NCBI GenBank assembly: GCA_018970175.1
Contig: JAGWWV010000002.1
Location: 49,852-113,851, forward strand
Source: Acidobacteriota bacterium
Lineage (GTDB): Bacteria > Actinomycetota > Acidimicrobiia > Acidimicrobiales > Ilumatobacteraceae
Length of the DNA: 64,000 nt
Reading direction: 5' to 3'
A model generated the notes under the pieces. The model searched no databases, was not told the DNA's origin, and saw only the letters and a program-made list of their open reading frames with translations. Made by a program: the position numbers and the translations under genes. Within the stretch, counting starts at the first letter, position 1, and each line of letters opens with the position of its first letter. Below are positions 18,554 through 29,514 of the stretch, in pieces.

Positions 18554-18583
18554 ATGTTAGGTACACCAAACAGAGGACGTCAA
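18554..18583 (-). promoter_or_regulatory. candidate iron-regulated promoter/operator of the ABC transporter operon
   Basis: Minus strand TTGACG-18 bp-TAACAT; 16-bp imperfect palindrome GTTTGGTGTACCTAAC overlaps spacer and -10. Confidence 0.5.
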
Positions 18584-18608
18584 GATATCGACGGGGAGCG
18601 CGGTTTGC

Positions 18609-20009
18609 TCAGGAGCGCTTGCGGGGCCACAAGACGACGATCGCGACGAAGGCGACGATCGACATGGCGAACAGAAAGCCGTAGGCGCGGCGGAACGGAT
18701 CGACCGGGTGGTCGCCACCGCTGCTCATCATGGCGACGACGGCGGCAATTCCGATGGCGCCCGAGAGGAAGCGGCCGGTGCTGAAGGTCGCGTTGCCCGT
18801 CGGAAAGTCCAGCGGCTCGAGATCGGAGAGCGCCGCGGCGTTCAGGAACGAGAAGAGAAGTCCCATGCCAATGCCCGTGAGGATGAGACCCGGGAAGAGG
18901 TGGCCCCAGTAGTCGGCGCGCTCCTCGGTACGCAGCATGAACCACAGCGTCGCGGCGACAAGGGCAACCGCGCCCGCACTGAGCAGCGTGCGGTAGCCGA
19001 AGCGTTCGACGAGACGGGAGGAGAAGATGGCCCCGAGTCCACCGAGAACCGGCGTCGGCGACATTGCCAGACCGATTCCCCACGCGTCGTACTTCCAGAG
19101 CCCGCCGAGAAGCAGCGGCCAGATGAGCCAGACCGACATGCCGATCATCGACACCGCGACGTTTGCGATGTTGGCAACCCGGAACGTGGGGACGCTGAAC
19201 ATGCGCACCGGCAGGAACGGCCTCGGGTGTGAGCGGGACCGGGCGATGAGAACGGGCACGAGGATTGCCCCAATCACGAAGACGCCGATCGTTCGCACGC
19301 TGCTCCAGCCCCACGCCTTTCCTTGAACGAGGCCGAGCGCGGTGAGACCCGTCGCAGCTGTGCCGGCGATCATGCCGACGATGTCGGGCAATCCAGGAGC
19401 CGCAGGTGCGGCGATGGGCTGGTTCTTGCCCGCCGCGCGCAGGACGAGTGACAGACCGAAGGTGAGGAGAGCGAGTCCGAGCGGCACGACGAAGATCCAA
19501 CGCCATTCGCCGCCGGTGATGACGGCGCTGCAGATGATCGGTGCGGTGGTCGACCCGATGGGGAACGCGCCCGTCCACACACCCATTGCGAATGCGCGTC
19601 GCGAGTCGGGCCAACCGACGAGTGCGACCGATACCGATGCGGGAACGATGAAGGCCCCTCCGACGCCCTGGAGGACGCGACCCGCCACGAGGATCGCGGC
19701 ATTCGGTGCAAAAACGCACAGCGCCGACGACGCGGCGAAGATGATGGTGCCGATCTGGAACGCGCGCAGTGTTCCGGTGCGTGCGGCGAGAGTTCCGCCC
19801 AACATGGTGAGCGCAGCGAGGACGATGGAGTATCCCGACAGCGTCCACGACAACGTGGAGAGACTCGCATTGAAGTCGGCCTTGATGAGGGGCACGCCGA
19901 GGTTCGTTCCGGTGACCGCGAACGGCAGCGCGGTCATGCCGAGCATCGATGTCGCAAGACCAAGAATTGCGATGCGGGGCACCCGCTCGTTAACCACGTC
20001 CCCCGACAC
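18609..20009 (-). CDS. MFS transporter (14-TM drug-exporter-like)
   Basis: AGRVLQGVGGAFIVPASVSVALVGWPDSRRAFAMGVWTG motif C-like. Confidence 0.85.
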   Translation of the reverse strand: MSGDVVNERVPRIAILGLATSMLGMTALPFAVTGTNLGVPLIKADFNASLSTLSWTLSGYSIVLAALTMLGGTLAARTGTLRAFQIGTIIFAASSALCVFAPNAAILVAGRVLQGVGGAFIVPASVSVALVGWPDSRRAFAMGVWTGAFPIGSTTAPIICSAVITGGEWRWIFVVPLGLALLTFGLSLVLRAAGKNQPIAAPAAPGLPDIVGMIAGTAATGLTALGLVQGKAWGWSSVRTIGVFVIGAILVPVLIARSRSHPRPFLPVRMFSVPTFRVANIANVAVSMIGMSVWLIWPLLLGGLWKYDAWGIGLAMSPTPVLGGLGAIFSSRLVERFGYRTLLSAGAVALVAATLWFMLRTEERADYWGHLFPGLILTGIGMGLLFSFLNAAALSDLEPLDFPTGNATFSTGRFLSGAIGIAAVVAMMSSGGDHPVDPFRRAYGFLFAMSIVAFVAIVVLWPRKRS

Positions 20010-20082
20010 GAGGGTCAGTCTGACAGGTGGTGCGTCGGGCGAGCGTGGCGGACGCGACGGGTGGCTCGACGGGTGGCTCGAC

Positions 20083-20967
20083 CTAGAAAAGTTCCTTCGC
20101 CAGCAAGGAGAAACTCGCTTCAGTGAACGGGCTCACCTCGATGCGGTCGATTCCCGCATCTGCGAGTTTCATCATCGAGGCCGCAACCTTGCCGGGCGCG
20201 CCGTAGAACCCTCCGAGAAAGGAATCTCCGAGGAGACCCTCGACACCCTTGGTGCGTTCGTCATCGCCCGCCGAGCAGAGGATGAAGACGCTGAGGGGAA
20301 CCGTGGGGTTGACGTCGCGGATGCGGCGAACGAGATCGTGAAGGTGACTCTCGGGCACGCTCGCCATGGCCGGAAGGTTCACCGCACCATCGCGGGTGAT
20401 CTGCGAGATCAACTTCACCTCGACCCGGTCGGCGATGGGTGCGATGTGGCGGATGGTTCGCGGACCACCAAGTGAGAACACGAGGGGTGGCGCCCCCTCG
20501 GCGGGAATCGGACCGAGCCGCGGCACGTCGATGTCGTAGTGCTTCCCTTCGAATCTGCAGGCCCCGGTGTCGAAGAAGCTGCGTACGATGTGCGCGGCTT
20601 CGATGTAACGCTCGGCACGAATCGCGGGTTCCGGATAGTCGATGTCGGCGCCGAGTGCCTCGGCCTTTTCCCACCCGGCCCCGAGACCCGCCTCGAACCG
20701 ACCTTTCGAGATGCGTTGCATCTGCAGCGACGCCTGGGCGAATTCAACGGGCGACCGGAAGAGGTTGTTCGCAAACGACGTGGTGAGCTTTGCCCTCGAC
20801 GTTCCGCCGGCCATTGCAGCAAGCGTGACCCAAACGTGGGGGTAGGTCTTCGTCGGGCTGAAGAAGTGGTCGGCACAACCAAGGACGTGCCACCCCTCGC
20901 TTTCGCGCAGTTGCGCCCATTCGACGGGGTCGAGTTCTGCGTCCATCAAATTGGCGATGAATTCCAT
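20083..20967 (-). CDS. LLM class F420-dependent oxidoreductase
   Basis: Luciferase-like: RISKGRFEAGLGAGWEKAEALGADIDYPEPAIRAERYIEA. Confidence 0.88.
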   Translation of the reverse strand: MEFIANLMDAELDPVEWAQLRESEGWHVLGCADHFFSPTKTYPHVWVTLAAMAGGTSRAKLTTSFANNLFRSPVEFAQASLQMQRISKGRFEAGLGAGWEKAEALGADIDYPEPAIRAERYIEAAHIVRSFFDTGACRFEGKHYDIDVPRLGPIPAEGAPPLVFSLGGPRTIRHIAPIADRVEVKLISQITRDGAVNLPAMASVPESHLHDLVRRIRDVNPTVPLSVFILCSAGDDERTKGVEGLLGDSFLGGFYGAPGKVAASMMKLADAGIDRIEVSPFTEASFSLLAKELF

Positions 20968-21013
20968 CGGCTCACCCTATTCTTTTGTCGTGCACCCCTA
21001 TCTCGTCGCGGCG

Positions 21014-22120
21014 ATGGCGTCGCTCGACGCGTCCATCGCCGATATCGCGAGCCTCGTATCGGTCGAATCACCGTCGCGCGACGCCGAACGCGTCGCGGCC
21101 AGTGCCCGCGCGGTGGCGGACCTCATTGCGCGTGGAACCGGTTTGAGCGCCGAACTCGTCGACTCACCCGTCGGTCCCCACGTTGCGGTGCGTGCCACTG
21201 CACGGCCCGCGGTGCTCTTTCTCGGTCACCACGACACCGTTCACAAGGCCGGAACGCTCGATGCGCGGCCGTTCACGAACGACGAAGGCGTGTTGCGCGG
21301 CCCCGGTGTCTTCGACATGAAGGCCGGAATCGTTCAGGCGGTCCACGCAACGCGTATGTTGCGCGAGGCGGGCATCGATCCGGCACACGTGTCGATGCTC
21401 TTCACCGCCGACGAAGAGGTGGGCTCGAAGACCAGCCGTGGGCTCGTGGAAGAAATGGCCCGGGCAGTCGACGCGGTGCTGGTGCTCGAACCGAGTGCCG
21501 ATGGCGGTGCGCTGAAAATCGCCCGCAAGGGAACCGGAACCTTCGAAGTGGTCATCACGGGTCGTGCCTCGCACGCGGGCCTCGAACCCGAAAAGGGAAT
21601 CAACGCATTGGTCGAGTTGTCGCATCAAGTGCAGCGCATCAACGGCTTTGGCAATCCATCGCTGGGCACCACCGTGACACCGACCGTCGCGTCGGCGGGA
21701 ACGACCGACAACACCGTGCCCGACAGCGCGACGATCCTCGTCGACGCACGGGTCGTCACGCCCGACGAAAAGCAGCGTGTCGAGTCCCTCATGAATTCGC
21801 TGACGCCGGTGCTGGGCGGCGCGTCAATTGCAGTCTCGGGCGGGCTCCACCGACCTCCGATGCACGAATCAATGTCCAGGGACTTGTTCGCGTTGGCCCG
21901 CGAGGTGGCCGCTGAAGTCGACGGTCGCGATCTTATTGGCGTCTCCGTGGGCGGAGGTTCCGACGGCAACTTCACCGCGGCAATCGGCGTACCGACGCTC
22001 GATGGTCTTGGCGCGGTTGGCGGAGGCGCGCACGGCGAGAACGAACATGTCATCGCCGACACCATTCCGTTTCGCACGGCGCTCGTCGCGGGTATCGCGG
22101 CCCGCGTCGTGGCTGGTTAG
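21014..22120 (+). CDS. M20 family metallopeptidase
   Basis: VLFLGHHDTVHKAGTLDARPF, FDMKAGIVQAVHA, LFTADEEVGSKTSRGLVEE. Confidence 0.9.
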   Translation: MASLDASIADIASLVSVESPSRDAERVAASARAVADLIARGTGLSAELVDSPVGPHVAVRATARPAVLFLGHHDTVHKAGTLDARPFTNDEGVLRGPGVFDMKAGIVQAVHATRMLREAGIDPAHVSMLFTADEEVGSKTSRGLVEEMARAVDAVLVLEPSADGGALKIARKGTGTFEVVITGRASHAGLEPEKGINALVELSHQVQRINGFGNPSLGTTVTPTVASAGTTDNTVPDSATILVDARVVTPDEKQRVESLMNSLTPVLGGASIAVSGGLHRPPMHESMSRDLFALAREVAAEVDGRDLIGVSVGGGSDGNFTAAIGVPTLDGLGAVGGGAHGENEHVIADTIPFRTALVAGIAARVVAG

Positions 22121-23500
<1,380 letters not shown>

Positions 23501-23532
23501 TCAATTCGCCGTGGCGGTTGTGGGCCCGATGA

Positions 23533-24897
23533 TCAGGGTTTCTGGAACCACTTGTTCATGAGCATGTGCACGTGGCGAATCTTCGTCTCTTGGTAATTGG
23601 CGAGCGTCACGCCGGGCTTCGTCATCGCCTTCAGTCCGCGCTGGACCTTGGGCAGGTTGAACGTGTCCTGGTTGAAGACTCGCGCGAGGTTGCCGAGTTC
23701 CGGGGCTTCGGCCCAGTCGTCGTCGACTCCCAGCCAATGGATCGGCGCCGCCGCCGGCTTCGGCTTCGACTCGTCGTAGGGCTCGAGATACATGCACTCC
23801 ATGATCGACATGTCGTGACGGTCCTCGTACGGCCTGAAGCGGTAGCAGATGCGGTTGAAGGCCCCCCACGGATGGAAGTTAGGGAAGAGCGTGTAATAGA
23901 TGCTGTCGCTGAACTCGGCATCGCTGAACTCGTCGGCTTTGTCGCCGTAGACCTCGCGCATTGTTGCGCGACCCCCGTTGCCGAACATCTGACGTGCCGT
24001 GGCGCCGGGCGGCAGAACGACCGACGGTTCCTCGTCGAGACGCTTGTCGGCGACCGCGTCGAACATTTCCTGTTCGGTCGGCGTGTACTTGATGTGCGGG
24101 CTCGGCGTGCCGTTCGGTGTGATGGCGCGGGAGTAATTGCCCTTCCAGTCGTATTGCGAGTTCGCGTCACCGATGCTCGACAGCAACTGCGGGTGCGTGG
24201 CCACCACGTGGAACGCCTCGCTGAACGCGTCCTGGACGACCTTCCAGTTGGTGGGGAAGATCTTCGCGACGTGCACGCTCTTGTAGCGCTTCTCCAGCGG
24301 CCAACGCTCGAAGTGCCACGGGAAGTCACCGAGGAACGATTCGAGGGACTCGCAATTGGAATCCATGTTGATGAAGACGAAGCCACCCCAGGTTCCGACC
24401 TTCACTTCGGGCAGGTTCCATTCGTCCTTTTCGACGTGCGGGAAGTCCCACTCGCAGGGAACCTGCTTCAGCGAACCGTCGAGGTTCCAGCAAAAACCGT
24501 GGAACGGGCAGCGCAGTTCGTTCGCGGGACCGTCGAATTCGCGAAGCAGACGGCCGCGGTGCAGGCAGACGTTGTGGAATGCCTTGATGGTGTCGGGTGC
24601 TGTGCGCACGACGAGCATCGAGTTCTCGCAGATGTCGTAACGCAGCGTGTCGCCGACCTCGGGAACGTCTTCCTCGCGGCAGGCCATCTGCCACACGCGC
24701 TTCCAGATCTTTTCCTTTTCGAGTTCGTGCCACTCGCGACTGGTGTACGCCGCGACGGGAATGTCGCTGTCGCCCATGAACTCCCAGTTGACCCAGCGCA
24801 ACACCTCGGGTACGGGGCGGGAGTCTTTCTTGTGCAGGTCCTGGTACGAAAGCCCGGGCGAGCGAGCTTCGCCGGGAGCAGGTGATGTCATCGTCAT
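23533..24897 (-). CDS. Rieske aromatic ring-hydroxylating dioxygenase alpha-subunit-like protein
   Basis: Rieske CLHRGR...CPFHGFCW; MTMTSPAPGEARSPGL start at 24897; ATGA overlap with upstream 80-aa gene. Confidence 0.9.
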   Translation of the reverse strand: MTMTSPAPGEARSPGLSYQDLHKKDSRPVPEVLRWVNWEFMGDSDIPVAAYTSREWHELEKEKIWKRVWQMACREEDVPEVGDTLRYDICENSMLVVRTAPDTIKAFHNVCLHRGRLLREFDGPANELRCPFHGFCWNLDGSLKQVPCEWDFPHVEKDEWNLPEVKVGTWGGFVFINMDSNCESLESFLGDFPWHFERWPLEKRYKSVHVAKIFPTNWKVVQDAFSEAFHVVATHPQLLSSIGDANSQYDWKGNYSRAITPNGTPSPHIKYTPTEQEMFDAVADKRLDEEPSVVLPPGATARQMFGNGGRATMREVYGDKADEFSDAEFSDSIYYTLFPNFHPWGAFNRICYRFRPYEDRHDMSIMECMYLEPYDESKPKPAAAPIHWLGVDDDWAEAPELGNLARVFNQDTFNLPKVQRGLKAMTKPGVTLANYQETKIRHVHMLMNKWFQKP

Positions 24898-25136
24898 TGC
24901 GATACCGCCTTCTTTGCCGCGATGGCGCGCTGGTTGCGTGCCATGTTGGGGTCGATCGTGACTTGTCGACCCCCGATCCACACGCAGAGGTGCGGATCGC
25001 ACTGCTTCACGTCGCCGTTCAAGTAGACGCCGTCCTTCGTGAATTCGCCCACCTTCCCGTCCTTCTGGACGAGGATGGTTCCCGCTTCGGTCAGGTCGTA
25101 AATGGCGCCCGACAGCGGATGCTTGATTCCCCTCAT
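24894..25136 (-). CDS. small conserved-looking hypothetical protein, translationally coupled to Rieske oxygenase
   Basis: MRGIKHPLSGAIYDLTEAGTILVQKDGKVGEFTKDGVYLNGDVKQCDPHLCVWIGGRQV..., 4-nt overlap. Confidence 0.7.
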   Translation of the reverse strand: MRGIKHPLSGAIYDLTEAGTILVQKDGKVGEFTKDGVYLNGDVKQCDPHLCVWIGGRQVTIDPNMARNQRAIAAKKAVSQ

Positions 25137-25193
25137 TTGAAAACCCCCTCCACTTCAATTCCCCCGAATCGCGTTGGATCTTCGCGGCAGAGA

Positions 25194-25565
25194 CTAGTGC
25201 GCGGCGCGACCGGCCATTGCGGCGAGCGAGGTGAGCATCGCCGACGCGCAGATGGCGAGGGCGACGACCGCCGAACCCGGAGCCGCGGAGAGGTCGACGA
25301 TCGCGCACGCGGCGAGCACGAGCGATGCGGCAGCCGAGACGAACGGTGCCGGGGCAGTGCGCCGGATCGCGACGACAAAGGCGACGAACATCACGAGGTA
25401 CACGAGTCCCGCGCCGACGACGGGCGTCATCGAACCGGCGAAGCCGTTGTTGTCGACCCACCACAACGGCTTTCCCGTGCGGCGACTGGCGACGGAAACA
25501 AAGCCGTGAGCGATGGCCGCCAGTACCCACGTTGCACCGAGGAGGCGTGACCAAGTCGTCGACAT
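25194..25565 (-). CDS. hypothetical integral membrane protein
   Basis: Four hydrophobic segments; TTWSRLLGATWVLAAIAHGFVSVA. Confidence 0.65.
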   Translation of the reverse strand: MSTTWSRLLGATWVLAAIAHGFVSVASRRTGKPLWWVDNNGFAGSMTPVVGAGLVYLVMFVAFVVAIRRTAPAPFVSAAASLVLAACAIVDLSAAPGSAVVALAICASAMLTSLAAMAGRAAH

Positions 25566-25612
25566 TCGGGCGAATACTAAGGGGAATTGGTCCGCTGTAG
25601 CCTGACGAGGGC

Positions 25613-26344
25613 ATGGCGAACTTTCCGAAGATGACCATCTTTTTCCCCATGTGGAACGAAGAGGCGTACATCGAGCGCGCCCTCTCGGCGGGGCGGGAGC
25701 TCTGCGAGGAGTTGATCCGCATGGGCGAGATCGACACCTACGAGTTGCTCATCATCGATGATGCGTCCACCGACTCGACCCCGGAACTCGCCGACAAGTT
25801 CGCCGCCGAGGACCCCCGGGTCAGGGTCGTCCACCACCCGGTCAACCGCAAGTTGGGCGGGTCGATGAAGACCGGTTTTGCCAATTCGACGGGCGACATC
25901 ATTCTGTACACCGATGCCGACCTGCCCTTCGACATGCTCGAAGCGCGCAAGGCCGTGCGTCTGATGCGCTACTACGAGGCCGACATCGTCAGCGCCTACC
26001 GGTTCGATCGCACGGGCGAGGGCTATGTGCGCACCGTCTATTCGGCCTTCTACAACGGTCTCGTGCGGATCCTGTTCGGGGTCAAGATGCGTGACATCAA
26101 CTTCGCGTTCAAGTTGTGCAGGGGATCCCTGTTGCGTGAAATCGAATTGAAGAGCGAGGGCTCCTTCATCGACGCCGAGCTCGTCATCCGTGCGCGCAAG
26201 ACGGGGAAGAGCGTCATCCAGTTCGGTGTCGACTATTTCCCCCGGACTCGGGGTATTTCGACGCTCAGTTCGCCGGCGGTCATCCGCAAGATCCTGCGCG
26301 AGATGTTCTCACTGCGCAGGGAACTTCGTAGCCTTCAGGGTTGA
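25613..26344 (+). CDS. glycosyltransferase family 2 (polyprenol-phosphate sugar synthase-like)
   Basis: MTIFFPMWNEEAYIERAL, IIDDASTDSTPELAD, ILYTDADLPFD, YFPRTRGISTLSSP. Confidence 0.9.
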   Translation: MANFPKMTIFFPMWNEEAYIERALSAGRELCEELIRMGEIDTYELLIIDDASTDSTPELADKFAAEDPRVRVVHHPVNRKLGGSMKTGFANSTGDIILYTDADLPFDMLEARKAVRLMRYYEADIVSAYRFDRTGEGYVRTVYSAFYNGLVRILFGVKMRDINFAFKLCRGSLLREIELKSEGSFIDAELVIRARKTGKSVIQFGVDYFPRTRGISTLSSPAVIRKILREMFSLRRELRSLQG

Positions 26345-26380
26345 TCCCCGGGGCACGCGACCCCGACGGTCGCCCGACCC

Positions 26381-27529
26381 ATGGACAACCACTCCGACCT
26401 TCCGCCCCCCGAAGATTTCGGTGCACCCGTGCGCGCGTCCCATCTGCGCCGCTGGCGTCCGGCCTACTTTGCTCTCGCGGTTCTTCTCGTTGTCGTGTCG
26501 GTCGCGTTCGCCGGTCGCGACGAGTCGTCGACGTCGTCCACCACCACGACGTCGTCGGCCACACCGACGACCGTGAGACCGGTGGTTCCTCTCGCGAGGA
26601 AGTTGGTTCTCGGCGACCGGGGCGACGACGTGAAACGAATGCAGCAACGACTGAAGGACCTCGGCTTCGACCCGAACCTCATCGACGGCGACTTCGGCTA
26701 CCAGACCTTGCAGGCGGTGTGGGCGTTCCAGAAACTCGTCATGCGGATTCCCATCTCGGGCGTGAAGGACGAATTCACACCGGAAATGTGGGAAGTCGCC
26801 CAGCGTGACGGCCTCATCGTGCCCCGCCGGCCGAACGCGCAAACCGACACTCACGTCGAGGTGTACCTGCCCGAGCAGGTGTTGATCGTCTTCAAACAGG
26901 ACAAGCCCGCGCTCGTCACCCACATCTCGTCGGGCGACAACAAGCCGTGGTGCGAAGAAGTCACCATCGATCCCGGTGAGGACGGCAACCTGAACGGCAA
27001 GGAGCCGATCAAAAAGGGAGTGTGTGGCGAGTCGGTCACACCGGGCGGTCTCTACTACTTCTACAACCGTCGTTCTGGCACGCGGGAAAGCAAACTCGGC
27101 ACGATGTGGAACCCGGTGTACTTCAACGGTGGAGTGGCCGTGCACGGCGCTGCACAGGTACCGATTCGTCCCGCATCGCACGGATGCATTCGCATTCCGA
27201 TGTTCATCTCGGAGTACTTCGCGGACCTCGTCGCATACGGCGATCGCATCTACATCTTCGACGGCGTGAAAGAGCCCGAAGAGTACGGCTCGCCGCCACC
27301 GCCCGCCGACAGGCCCGACCCGAACTACACGACAACGACGTCGAGCACGATTTCCGCCTCCACGTCCTCGACCACGTCGATCGTGGACGCGACGCCGGAC
27401 GGTCCGTCAACGACGGTGAAGCCGCAGCAGCAGACGACGACGGTGCCGACTACGGTTCTGGCACCGGCGACAACTTCGCCCGCACCGGCGACGACGCTTG
27501 CGCCAACGACCACGAATCCTGGGGGCTGA
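26381..27529 (+). CDS. L,D-transpeptidase with peptidoglycan-binding domain and Thr/Pro-rich C-terminal tail
   Basis: LGDRGDDVKRMQQRLKDLGFDPN PG-binding; VAVHGAAQVPIRPASHGCIRIP YkuD active site. Confidence 0.9.
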   Translation: MDNHSDLPPPEDFGAPVRASHLRRWRPAYFALAVLLVVVSVAFAGRDESSTSSTTTTSSATPTTVRPVVPLARKLVLGDRGDDVKRMQQRLKDLGFDPNLIDGDFGYQTLQAVWAFQKLVMRIPISGVKDEFTPEMWEVAQRDGLIVPRRPNAQTDTHVEVYLPEQVLIVFKQDKPALVTHISSGDNKPWCEEVTIDPGEDGNLNGKEPIKKGVCGESVTPGGLYYFYNRRSGTRESKLGTMWNPVYFNGGVAVHGAAQVPIRPASHGCIRIPMFISEYFADLVAYGDRIYIFDGVKEPEEYGSPPPPADRPDPNYTTTTSSTISASTSSTTSIVDATPDGPSTTVKPQQQTTTVPTTVLAPATTSPAPATTLAPTTTNPGG

Positions 27530-27533
27530 CGCG

Positions 27534-28448
27534 ATGTGCGATCGCATTCATTACGACGAGTTCGGCCTCTTCCACGAGAACGTCGCCGAGTACGAACTCG
27601 GTGTTTCACCGAACCCCGTCGTCGTGCGATCGAGTCATGTTCTCGCCGATGGCCGCACGATGAGTTTTCTCAAATGGGGAACCGGTGCGCCGCGCCTCGT
27701 GCTGGTGCACGGCGGTTCGCAGAATGCACACACGTGGGACACCGTCGCGCTCGGACTCGGTGAGTCGTTGATCGCCGTCGATCTGCCGGGGCACGGGCAC
27801 TCCGACTGGCGCGACGATGCCGCGTATTCCCCCGCATTGATGGCGCCGGACCTTGCAGAGGTTGTCGGGGTGCATGCTCCCGAGGCCGAGATCGTGGTGG
27901 GGATGTCGCTCGGCGGTCTCACGAGCCTCGCGCTCGCAGGTTGCGCGCCCGCACTCGTTCGTCGACTCGCGCTCGTCGACATCACACCCGGCGTCACGGG
28001 GGCAAAGGCAAAGGCGGTTCTCGACTTCGTGAACGGTCCGCAGTCGTTTCCCTCGTTCGACGACCTGCTCGCGCGCACCATCGAGCACAACCCCGCGCGG
28101 ACGGTGTCGTCGCTTCGGCGCGGGATCCTCCACAACGCGAAACAACTCGACGACGGGTCGTGGCAGTGGCGCTACGACCGTCGTAGCCACGTACGCGACG
28201 AGAACGCCCAGGGCGAGCCCGTTGCCCAGTCGGCCCTCGAGGCACTGTGGGACATCGTCTCCGGACTCGGGTGTCCGGTCACCCTCTTTCGGGGCTCGCT
28301 GTCGCCCGTGGTCGACGATGCCGACGTGGCCGAATTGTTGCGTCGACGGCCGAATGCCGACGTGACCGTGATCGACGGGGCGGGCCACAGCATCCAGGGT
28401 GACAAGCCCGTCGAATTGACGAGTCTGCTGCGCAAACTGCTCGCCTGA
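27534..28448 (+). CDS. alpha/beta hydrolase
   Basis: LVLVHGGSQNAHTWD, VVGMSLGGLTSLALAG, GAGHSIQGDKP. Confidence 0.85.
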   Translation: MCDRIHYDEFGLFHENVAEYELGVSPNPVVVRSSHVLADGRTMSFLKWGTGAPRLVLVHGGSQNAHTWDTVALGLGESLIAVDLPGHGHSDWRDDAAYSPALMAPDLAEVVGVHAPEAEIVVGMSLGGLTSLALAGCAPALVRRLALVDITPGVTGAKAKAVLDFVNGPQSFPSFDDLLARTIEHNPARTVSSLRRGILHNAKQLDDGSWQWRYDRRSHVRDENAQGEPVAQSALEALWDIVSGLGCPVTLFRGSLSPVVDDADVAELLRRRPNADVTVIDGAGHSIQGDKPVELTSLLRKLLA

Positions 28449-28511
28449 CCGCGACGATTCACGGTCTCGACCCCGTGAGTCCCGGGCCGTTTCTGATAGG
28501 AAAGGACTTCT

Positions 28512-29504
28512 ATGGCAACAACGAACCGTCCCGATGCACCGGATCGCGATGCGCTCCTCCGGATGTTCGAAATTCAGCAGAAGATCAAGACGGCCGACGA
28601 GCGCTTCCGCGCGATGCTCACGAGCGGTCAAGTCCAGTTGATCTACTACTCGCCCCGCGGTCAGGAATGCATCAGCGCCGGTTACGCGGTTCACCTGCGT
28701 CCCGACGACTACGTCGTCACCATTTATCGAGGACTCCACGACCACATCGCCAAGGGTGTGCCGATGCGCGAACTGTGGGCCGAGTTCCTCGGCCGCGGCA
28801 CGGGCACCTGCAAGGGCAAGGGTGGCCCGATGCACGTGACCCACCCGAAGTCGGGTCTCATGGTCACGACGGGCATCGTCGGTGCCGGCATCCCGATCGC
28901 GAATGGTTTCGGTCTCGCATCCAAGCTGTCGGGTACCGACCAGGTCACGGTCGTCAACTTCGGTGACGGAGCCTCGAACATCGGTGCGTTCCACGAGGGC
29001 CTGAACATGGCGGCCGTGTGGAAGCTGCCCGTCATTTTCGTCTGCCAGAACAACCTCTACGGAGAGCACACGCCGATGGCGATGTCGACGGGAGTCGAAT
29101 ACATCTCCGAACGCGCGGCGTCGTACGGCATGCCGGGTGTCACGGTGAACGGCAACGATCCGGTTGCGATGTGGAAGGTTGCCGGTGAGGCCATCGAACG
29201 CGCCCGCGCAGGCGAAGGCCCGACGCTCATCGAGGCCCGCACGTACCGCTTCTGGGGTCACCTCATGGGTGACGCGATGGAGTACATGCCGAAAGAAGAG
29301 CGCAAGGCCGCGATGGCGGCCGATCCACTGCCGGCTTTCCGTGCGTGGTTGCTCGACAACGGACACGCCAACGAGGCGCAGCTCGCCGAAATCGAAGACC
29401 AGATCAAGGCATTGGTCGACGACGCCGTCGACTTCGCGATGAACAGCCCCGAGCCGTCGATGGACGAGCTCTACACCGACGTCTACGAAGAAATCATCAA
29501 GTGA
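28512..29504 (+). CDS. 2-oxo acid / acetoin dehydrogenase E1 component alpha subunit
   Basis: RGLHDHIAKGVPMRELWAEFLGRGTGTCKGKGGPMHV, FGDGASNIGAFHEGLNMAAVWKLPVIFVCQNN (TPP motif). Confidence 0.93.
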   Translation: MATTNRPDAPDRDALLRMFEIQQKIKTADERFRAMLTSGQVQLIYYSPRGQECISAGYAVHLRPDDYVVTIYRGLHDHIAKGVPMRELWAEFLGRGTGTCKGKGGPMHVTHPKSGLMVTTGIVGAGIPIANGFGLASKLSGTDQVTVVNFGDGASNIGAFHEGLNMAAVWKLPVIFVCQNNLYGEHTPMAMSTGVEYISERAASYGMPGVTVNGNDPVAMWKVAGEAIERARAGEGPTLIEARTYRFWGHLMGDAMEYMPKEERKAAMAADPLPAFRAWLLDNGHANEAQLAEIEDQIKALVDDAVDFAMNSPEPSMDELYTDVYEEIIK

Positions 29505-29514
29505 GGAACGCGCG

